Part shown: positions 57,601 through 64,000 of the stretch, piece by piece
How positions within the stretch are numbered: the stretch's first letter is position 1
Layout of the letters: every line of letters starts with the position of its first letter
NCBI GenBank assembly: GCA_019096065.1
Contig: JAGUCH010000004.1
Location: 3,472,001 to 3,536,000 of the forward strand
Direction: 5' to 3'
Length of the DNA stretch: 64,000 bases
Source of the DNA: Paracyclopina nana
Lineage: Eukaryota > Arthropoda > Copepoda > Cyclopoida > Cyclopettidae
Program-made: the position numbers and the translations under genes
The notes under the pieces: generated by a model
What the model was told of the DNA's origin: nothing
Databases searched by the model: none
Seen by the model: only the letters and a program-made list of their open reading frames with translations

Positions 57601-59214
57601 AGCACAAACAGCGAATAATCGAATTTTCTGACCTGAATTGCTGACAGCAGAAGATTTTTGATGAAGAATAACCACTCATTACCCGCTTCACCGAGTAGTA
57701 AGTGCACCGCATAGTCTGAGCTTGCCAATCAATTTTGGAATCTTGTTGACACTTGAAAAAAGACAAGAACTCACGACTAATCGGATCTTCCGATCTTGTT
57801 TGAGTTGTTTCAAGTGAAATCCGAAAAAATCGGAAATACTCATCAATCAGCACAGCTCGTCTGCTTCTAAAGCTGAGATTTCGTTAGAGCTGAGAGTCTC
57901 AGTCCATTAAACTGCCTTTCCTGATTTTTAAACCACCGTATCAGAGCTGTCAGAGGACTTTTTCCAAAACCCTTAAAAATTTCCAGAAAACAGCCAGTTT
58001 GTCGTGATCATATTTGACAAAACCACAAAGTACAATCTCTTTCTTAGCCGGCCTTTTTAAGCTACTTTTTTAAAAAGTTACTTATAAAACTGTTGCTCAC
58101 AATTTCTCTGTTTAGTGTTTACCGAGCCAATTTGGCCGAAACCCTCTGTATCTGGTAGCACTGTTACCGGTTTAAAAAAGAGATTAAGATTGCTCAGTTT
58201 ACAGAGTGCGTCAGTGCAGTGCGAGCGAGCGACAGAGGAGTGCGGACACCGGACAGAGTAAAAAAGCTGTTAAAGCGAGTAGTGATTATTTTTTGCCTAT
58301 TTGTGTATGCCCAAGATGGTTAAGGCGGTTAATCTCTCATGAGTCATGTCTCAACTCTCAGCTGACTGCTCCCACCATGACAACTTTTGAGGCTGCCAAA
58401 ATCCGAGCAAATCGAACCATGAAGATGAGCACATGGTCTTCATTGACCAGTTGAGGCCGTTCAACTCTTCGGAGCCTCGCTACTTGAATGCTGGCTCTTC
58501 AATGTTGATAAGGGCCGACCTAATCGATCCCATGGGAAATATTAGAGCCAGCGGAGACAAATTAATTGAGTGGAACAATGAGACCGTAAAGCACTTTTTT
58601 GACCCAAGAGATGGAAGAAATAGAAGTTTTCATGGAGAACTTGCCCACACTTTTACGCTGAACACTGGATCAACGGAACCCGGAATTTGGACTGTGAGGG
58701 TCTACAAAGCTCAGGGCACAAAGCCTTTTATCTACGAAATTCCCTTGCTGTTTTTGCCACCAAGGGCAATCATTGACTCGACCGAGGAGAACCTGTTATT
58801 GGTAAGAAGCTTTTTTTCAGTTTTTTAAAGTTGGGCACCTCTTGAAGTTTTCATTAGGGTTTCTGGAATGTTGAGTCCGTCACAAATGTTAATAGTGTGA
58901 AGTCGTTTACAACTCAAAATGTTGCTTTTGCTACCGCCCAAGAAGCTAAACATGGCTGTGATGTTGACTGCCAAAGTTGCAGTGGAAAAGGTTACAACCC
59001 TACAACGATTATGTACATTAATGAGTGGTTGTTTTGTGGAGGAGGCCTGGTGACCCTCATCACCTGCTTTTACTTTACACTTTCTTCATTTAATGGATTG
59101 ACAGCTCGGTCGTCGATCAATCGGCGATCTTCAGCTTTTCGAACCCTGACCGTTGTCAGCCTGGCCATTTTGTTTCAAGCAATTATTTGCACCATTTCAG
59201 AGCTTTGTTTCTAA
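54633..59214 (+). CDS. Xylosyltransferase-like protein with lectin-like N-terminus and C-terminal membrane helices
   Basis: Exons 54633-55042, 55115-55646, 55704-56077, 56245-56816, 56870-57310, about 58392-58801 and 58858-59214 give about 1031 residues. Residues 1-18 look like a signal peptide. Residues about 60-160 resemble a SUEL/galactose-binding lectin (FLMCPKGHVIEKIRASFF, EGCISLKEC, QACVF, GNEFCK). Residues about 310-640 are a GT14 catalytic domain nearest peptide O-xylosyltransferase: PQNYYVIHVDQRKD, VTSWGSFGLV, INLSGADLPLRS, PDESYIPTFAINSGH with the catalytic-type Glu, and FFFARKF. A Xylo_C-like domain follows (GIWTVRVYKAQG). Two helices lie at about 970-989 and 1009-1027. Canonical xylosyltransferases are type II with an N-terminal anchor. 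Donor of exon 4 is weak (A|GTTGAC; a GC donor at 56807 is possible) and the exon 6 acceptor is uncertain (58392 or 58425). Confidence 0.82.
57311..58391 (+). other. 1.1-kb intron of the xylosyltransferase-like gene
   Basis: AT-rich, no repeat or nested gene recognised. The donor (ACAG|GTGAGA) is strong. An extra small exon cannot be excluded, since the Xylo_C region here is shorter than in vertebrate enzymes. Confidence 0.55.
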
Positions 59215-59239
59215 ACATACAAGAACCAAAAATAGGCAT

Positions 59240-59245
59240 TTATTA
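59240..59245 (-). terminator. Poly(A) signal overlapping the doublecortin-gene stop codon
   Basis: The minus strand reads CCTAATAAATG, so AATAAA shares two bases with the TAA stop at 59245-59243. The 3' UTR would be only some 20 bp, reaching into the opposing gene. Confidence 0.6.
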
Positions 59246-61291
59246 GGATTTTAGTCCGAAAAAGTCCTCATCATCAATCACTAGAGTTTTTTGCAGATCG
59301 ATGGGGGTGTCCACTTTTGTGGCGGTGGAATCAAGTATTTCTTTAGCGTCTTCCTTTCCCTTTTTGGCTCTATAAAGCCCACTGCCATCTCGATCATAGT
59401 CCACTTCTATAGGTCTGCAAAGTGATCCATGCGTAATTTCTATAGAGGCTCAAAAGCATAATGAATATTCTTACTTTGACACGGGCCTTGTTGGAGAGTT
59501 GGAGGCGGTTTTGTAGCTGAAAATCGAGCCTCTGCTCGGTGGCGCATTGTTCTCAGCCCCAGCGCCTTCAGATTTAATTGACAATTTGTGCGATGCAGCG
59601 GAATTATCTCTGGAAAAGCTGTTGCCATAGCGTAGCGTCCGATGGCTGTGGTTATTCTTATCGTCGTCGTCGTCTCTGCCAATTCCGCTTTGAACGCTCC
59701 GTCTAGCTTTGCTCTGTATGCTCTGTCCGAGGCTTCTGTCAAACGAGGCTCGTGTGTAGGATAAGTTGCTGCCACTCGTGTGTATGCGTCTTGTGGATTT
59801 GACAGAGTTGCTTCTGGTCCTTCTGGAATCTGCAGAGCGAGTTGACCTGCTATGCGAAGAAGATTTTCGTGATCCTCCGTCATCATTGTTTGATCTGCTC
59901 GAATTTTGACTTGCACCAGACCTTGCTGACAGGATACTTGCTCGGGACTTTGACACTGATGACCGAATGGATCGACTGGAGCCTACACTGGGACTTCTTG
60001 ATCCATTGCTTGGGCTCCTTGATCCATTATTACTTGGGCTCCTTGACCCATTATTACTTGGGCTCCTTGACCCATTATTACTTGGGCTCCTTGACCCGTT
60101 ATTACTTGGGCTCCTTGACCCATTATTACTTGGGCTCCTTGATCCTTTGTTACTTGGGCTACGAGATCCTTTGTTACTTGGGCTACGAGATCCATGATTA
60201 CTTGGGCTCCTTGACCCATAACTACCCTCCGATCCCCCAGAGCCCGCACTTGATCTTCTAGACCTGTCACCACTTGGGCTTCTTGAACCCTCATTGCTCT
60301 GACTCCTGGATCTACCAGAGCCACTTTTACTGCCATGACTTGGACTCCTTGATCCTCTACTTCCATTTTCAGAGCCATCATGGCTGGGGCTTCTTGAATT
60401 GGATCCGTGCCTTGACCCCTCTTGGGAACTTCTTCCAGATGAGTGCCTTGAGGAATGCCCTGCTGAAGTCATGCCACTCTTTGCGCTCACATTCCGTGTT
60501 GAATGGCCACTGTGTATACCGACTGGCACCACTGGAGGCAAACGGGATGCCCTCACAAAGTTCCCTTTGATTGTCACATTGCTTTTTGCTGAATCTGATT
60601 TCGGTGCTTTCTTTTTAGGCTTGAATGAATTTACCGCAGCAACTTTGGACTTCAAATTGGCCTTTTTCTGATCAGGAGCAGCAGCAGAGGTAGCACTGGG
60701 AGGCTTTTTTATGCTAGTTGGATACAAAGGCTTCCTGGACACAACTGATGGCTTTTTGTATTTTTTCACTGGAGGCTTTTTCTCTCTAGTGATTGGCGGC
60801 AGTGGCTCTTCTTCATTGATGGACTTTCGAGCTTTTCGTGCAATTAAATCCTGGCGTTGCATAAGTGTCATTCTGCCGGTGACAACGCTGCTATTCTTGG
60901 ACGAAGATCCCTCAGAGATGCTGCTCATGCTACTCTTCTTTTTGCCATTCTTCCCATTCAGGAACTGGCTGAGGTGCTTGAATTTTTGGTTACCCAGTCC
61001 GGCGACATACTCCTTGTCTGCCTCGATTTGATCCAGACTTGTCACCTCGGTTCCACCTGCAGGTGTGAAAATCCGTCTCACTGGCCCAATGCCAGGTTGC
61101 AAGTATTGAGTGAGGTCCGTTTTTAGGTAGTCTACATCTTTGGTATGGTGATATCTCACCAGATGCCTTTTCTTGGTCATGTGAGTGCCATCGGTTTCAA
61201 TGACAGATATCCATTTGGTCAATGGCTGCGTTTGCAGTACTTTTTGGCGTTCATAGAGAACCCTTTTCATTTCTTTGTCCACAACAGCCAT
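59243..61291 (-). CDS. Doublecortin-domain protein with Gly-Ser-Arg-Ser-Pro repeats
   Basis: Exons 61291-59475 and 59414-59243 give 662 residues. One DCX domain lies at about 36-110: KKRHLVRYHHTKDVDYLKTD, then GPVRRIFTPAGGTEVTSLDQ and DKEYVAGLGNQKFKHL. DCX domains bind tubulin and microtubules. From about 130 the chain is basic and disordered, then Ser/Arg-rich (about 290-540). Its core is a near-perfect 8-residue repeat NNGSRSPS (about 357-435). The last exon encodes PIEVDYDRDGSGLYRAKKG and an acidic end, a conserved-looking tail that suggests a DCDC2-like cilium or axoneme protein. The long SR-like region may be phosphorylated. Assignment to a DCDC subfamily is uncertain. Confidence 0.82.
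59985..60220 (-). repeat. 24-bp coding minisatellite in the doublecortin gene
   Basis: About nine to ten tandem copies of a 24-bp unit; on the plus strand the common form contains ACTTGGGCTCCTTGACCCAT. Each encodes NNGSRSPS. Units in the centre (60040-60140) are almost identical; flanking units vary (NKGSRSPS, NHGSRSPS), as expected of slippage or unequal exchange. Confidence 0.9.
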
Positions 61292-62029
61292 CTTGGCTGT
61301 CTTCTGGACACTTCTTTACTAATGACGGACGTGTGCTTGGTCGCGAGGCACACGGTGGAATGCCATGACGACTGTAGCAGACAAAACTATGGGCATGCCT
61401 AAAGGAACATGGTGGCTTTCCATTCCCTAACCTGAAAAAAGTGGCCTAAGCAGGCATTTTTCCTTAATTGCTTCCCAAACACCAAACTATGGATTCTGCC
61501 ATCAATTTTTGAAATTGCTGGGTTTTTTCAATAATTACCTTGTGTGGCAGTAGAAACCGGAATGGCCATACAACGCATGTTTTTTCTCTAGTGAAAATTA
61601 ATAATGAACAGGAATCGAGCGTTTTGCGTTCACCCTATTTTAAGCAGAGCTTCATAAAAAATTGCATGCACAATGCATGAGCAATGTGATCTAGAATGTG
61701 CTTAATTTTTGTTGTCAAACGCACCCCACGTGCTTTATACTTCACTTGACTTGTTTGTGGACATTTCAATGTGTGCATGTGTCCGTCGTCCTGGTTTCAC
61801 CATGCCCGAAGCCAACAAATTACACTCAAGACGCAAAACCATTAAGGGAAGAGTTGTGTCTTATTATTGCATACTCTATTGACATTATTTAACCACAACA
61901 AACTAAAAAAGTATGCCAAGCATTGATTTCAGCCTTTTATGGCAAGAAAAGTAATTATCGCTAGGGTATTTCAGAGCAGTAAATTGAGTAAATTTATTGC
62001 CCTGGGGTATTTCTTTATTATAGTTGTTT
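61292..62029. other. Spacer between GIPC and the doublecortin gene
   Basis: 738 bp between two minus-strand genes: GIPC 3' UTR and doublecortin-gene promoter. No gene or repeat seen. Confidence 0.45.
62014..62019 (-). terminator. GIPC: Poly(A) signal of GIPC
   Basis: AATAAA on the minus strand 11 bp after the GIPC stop. Confidence 0.6.
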
Positions 62030-63342
62030 TCATCGGATGATAATGCGAAATAGCTTCTCATTGAAATCAGTGGGAAACCTGAACATTTCCAGATCTGACC
62101 CACTTATGCGTACTGACAGCTCTTGCAAATCTTTCGAGTCTTGAGCAATCTCAAGCAGATGTTGGGCTTTAAAGAAAAAAAACCGTGTTATCAGTGCAAT
62201 CTTAATGACTTTTGTCACTTACCTAGCTCGAGGTCGTCGATTCCAATGTACGCTTCTAATAGCTCGTTGACTTGCTGTATCAGCTCGGTTGTCTTTTCAT
62301 CGTCGATTTCAATGACAGCTTTTCCTGCAAATTGAATTTTTCCCATAAAGTACTGTTTACATGAACTGCGCCGTAATGCACATAAATTAATATCAATACT
62401 CTTACCATTGGACTTCAGTCTTAACGTTTCTTTCCCTTTGATATCTGTCTTTCTTGACTTCCCATGTCGCGAGCTCTTGGCAATGTTGACTGTAAATAAT
62501 GGCATGAAATTAGTTCGCATCTACCTTATTTGACTCTCTACTTACCGAATCCTAATTTGATGGGCTCATACAGGCTCAGGACAATGTTGCTGCCTTTTTG
62601 CTTTTCCTTTAGCATTTTAGCTACCTCATAGTGTCTACAGCCCACGACAGAGGTGCCATCTATGGAAGCTATGTGGTCTCCAACCTTGATTGAAAATGCC
62701 ATAGAAAGCTGACATGAAATCTGGTTATCATAAATACCATGAGATCAGTATATCTGCTCGCCACGCTTTCCGGCTTGACTCGTTTGATGAAGGCATATCC
62801 GGAACCATTATCTGTTATGGTCAAGCCTAACGCGTCCTCGGACTTGTGAATTGACAATTGCTTTTGCACTCCTTCAAAGATTGCATATGCACAGTTACGT
62901 TTGAGTGAAGGTAGATTAGAAGTCATGCTACTGACCTTTTAAATGGACAAAGATAAAGTCATTCAGGCCTAGCTTTCCCCCCAACAAATGGTCCATATCA
63001 ATTGTGTGAGTGTTGAGTGTGCAGAAGAGGATCTGAAAAGTTTAGTAGCATAATTAGCTGCAACTATTCAACTACTTTATGGCTGCAACTGCAATTCACT
63101 CGAACGCGTGGAATTACCTCACTTTGGTTCACGTTAAAGGCTCCTGCCAATCTCTGGTACAGCTCCTTGACAGTGCCAAAGTCAGCAATTTGCTGCGTGA
63201 TGCTCCCATCATGGGCAAGTTGAGCCTTGAAGAGTAATTTGGCCTCATCTTTGGAACTTTTGTGGTGCACTTTGCTGCCTGGTTTTTTCTGCTCTTCTTT
63301 GAGCTGCGCCTTGGTATTTTGCTGCTGCTGCTCTTCTTTCAT
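62030..63342 (-). CDS. GIPC: GIPC PDZ-domain adaptor protein
   Basis: Exons 63342-63118, 63032-62936, 62871-62738, 62684-62546, 62489-62406, 62324-62223 and 62166-62030 give 305 residues (human GIPC3 312). GIPC proteins couple membrane receptors to myosin VI and endocytic trafficking. The N-terminal GH1 region has [44 protein letters not shown] and [12 protein letters not shown]. The PDZ domain (about 108-195) has [20 protein letters not shown] and [14 protein letters not shown]. The C-terminal GH2 domain, which binds myosin VI, has [15 protein letters not shown] and ends in [11 protein letters not shown]. The GH2 part is the most diverged. The 63342 ATG is the first in frame; a Gln-rich leader follows. 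Confidence 0.93.
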
Positions 63343-64000
63343 GCTTCTTCCAGCAGACTTGCAGCTACAATGAAGTATATGCTGCAACCGAAGGTGCTTA
63401 GCGAAATGAACGCAAAGAAAATCCCGTCAGGTGTGACCAACGGCAGGGGTCCGAAGGCTTTATAGTCAAGTTAACCGTACGTACGTGCTACTGCTAATGA
63501 ACGTGAATGCTGACTGAGGAAAATATTCCTAAGCTGCAGGCTCCTACTACACATGACTACCTCTTTATCTGAAGCCTGATAAGGAATATTAATCTTTATA
63601 CTGCTGCGCGCTCTATTAGCTTCGATAATAATAGTGTTACGATTTTGATCGAGATAATGTTGACATTGGCGTTTTATCACTGCTATTTATGCGTGAACTT
63701 TATTGCTTGCCATTTGGAAAAGCAGATACTAGCCTAACTACATGATCGAGCCCATTTTTGGCATTTGAAGCCATATGGGCACTTTTTGAAATCTTCTTCG
63801 ATACGCAGGATAGGAAGTTTGTGGTCAGAGAGAAACCAGTCCTCTTTAGCGGTTTTCCATTTCGTGGACATTATGAAAAAGTCTCATTTTGTGTTTTTCT
63901 TATTTTGAGAGGATACTCATTAATTACATGATTACTTTAAAGGAAAATGAGCCGATTGGCTTTTATTGTAAATGTCTGGCGATTTTAATGCGCGCGCAGT
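63343..64000. other. Upstream region of GIPC to window end
   Basis: 658 bp, presumably GIPC promoter and leader. No coding sequence, tRNA or repeat recognised. Confidence 0.45.

Noticed and set aside
59985-60220. Regular 24-bp repeats suggesting a CRISPR array
   Set aside because: No spacers; the repeat is in frame inside a coding exon.
59842-60261. Leu/Tyr/Gly-rich plus-strand frame opposite the doublecortin repeats
   Set aside because: Simple complement of the 24-bp minisatellite; repeats in a coding array stay open in several frames.
1-64000. tRNA, rRNA or other structured RNA genes
   Set aside because: No cloverleaf with A/B box pairs or rRNA-like sequence was recognised by eye; a covariance-model scan would be decisive.

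Overview
The window is gene-dense nuclear DNA from a small-intron bilaterian animal. The gene set (netrin, Wntless, FBXL5, SCHIP1, GIPC, SERINC, SPCA-type calcium pump), GT-AG introns that are mostly 53-62 bp, and AT-rich intergenic DNA full of degenerate DNA-transposon remains suggest an arthropod or close relative. The species cannot be named from sequence alone. I assigned 20 protein-coding loci. Exon joins were made by hand from frame, GT/AG sites and recalled family conservation; no alignment or RNA evidence was available.

Layout. 1-5 kb: the 3' part of a CACTA/EnSpm-like transposase, open at the left edge, then a field of degenerate GTGGGACA-type repeats in two opposite-facing halves. 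5-10.4 kb: MED6 (-), a 777-bp non-autonomous hAT element with a perfect 8-bp target duplication beside the MED6 start, FBXL5 (-) and POLR3D (+). 10.4-13 kb: a fold-back (long inverted repeat) element. 13-23 kb: a MYND-finger protein (+), MCM6 (-), DRG1 (+), UBL7 (-), TBC1D22 (+). 23-36 kb: SERINC (+) and netrin (-) with a 2.2-kb intron and 3.5 kb of upstream DNA. 36-46 kb: a KIAA0930 homologue and SCHIP1, both (-), separated by one in-frame TGA plus three codons, then ATP2C1 (-), one intron of which is swollen to 3.2 kb by repeats. 46-64 kb: FAF1 (+), Wntless (+), an unrecognised single-pass membrane protein (-), a xylosyltransferase-like protein with a lectin-like N-terminus and C-terminal membrane segments (+), a doublecortin-domain protein with a 24-bp coding minisatellite (-), and GIPC (-).

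How the genes fit together. Most loci are single-copy housekeeping or signalling genes without an operon-like functional theme. Several encode secretory-pathway or cell-surface proteins (SERINC, netrin, SPCA pump, Wntless, xylosyltransferase-like). Packing is tight: convergent neighbours leave only 51, 84 and 28 bp between stop codons, and divergent pairs share 450-720 bp. The most unusual points are the SCHIP1/KIAA0930 stop-codon junction, the architecture of the xylosyltransferase-like protein, the hAT insertion at the MED6 start, and a short upstream ORF whose stop overlaps the TBC1D22 start codon (ATGA).
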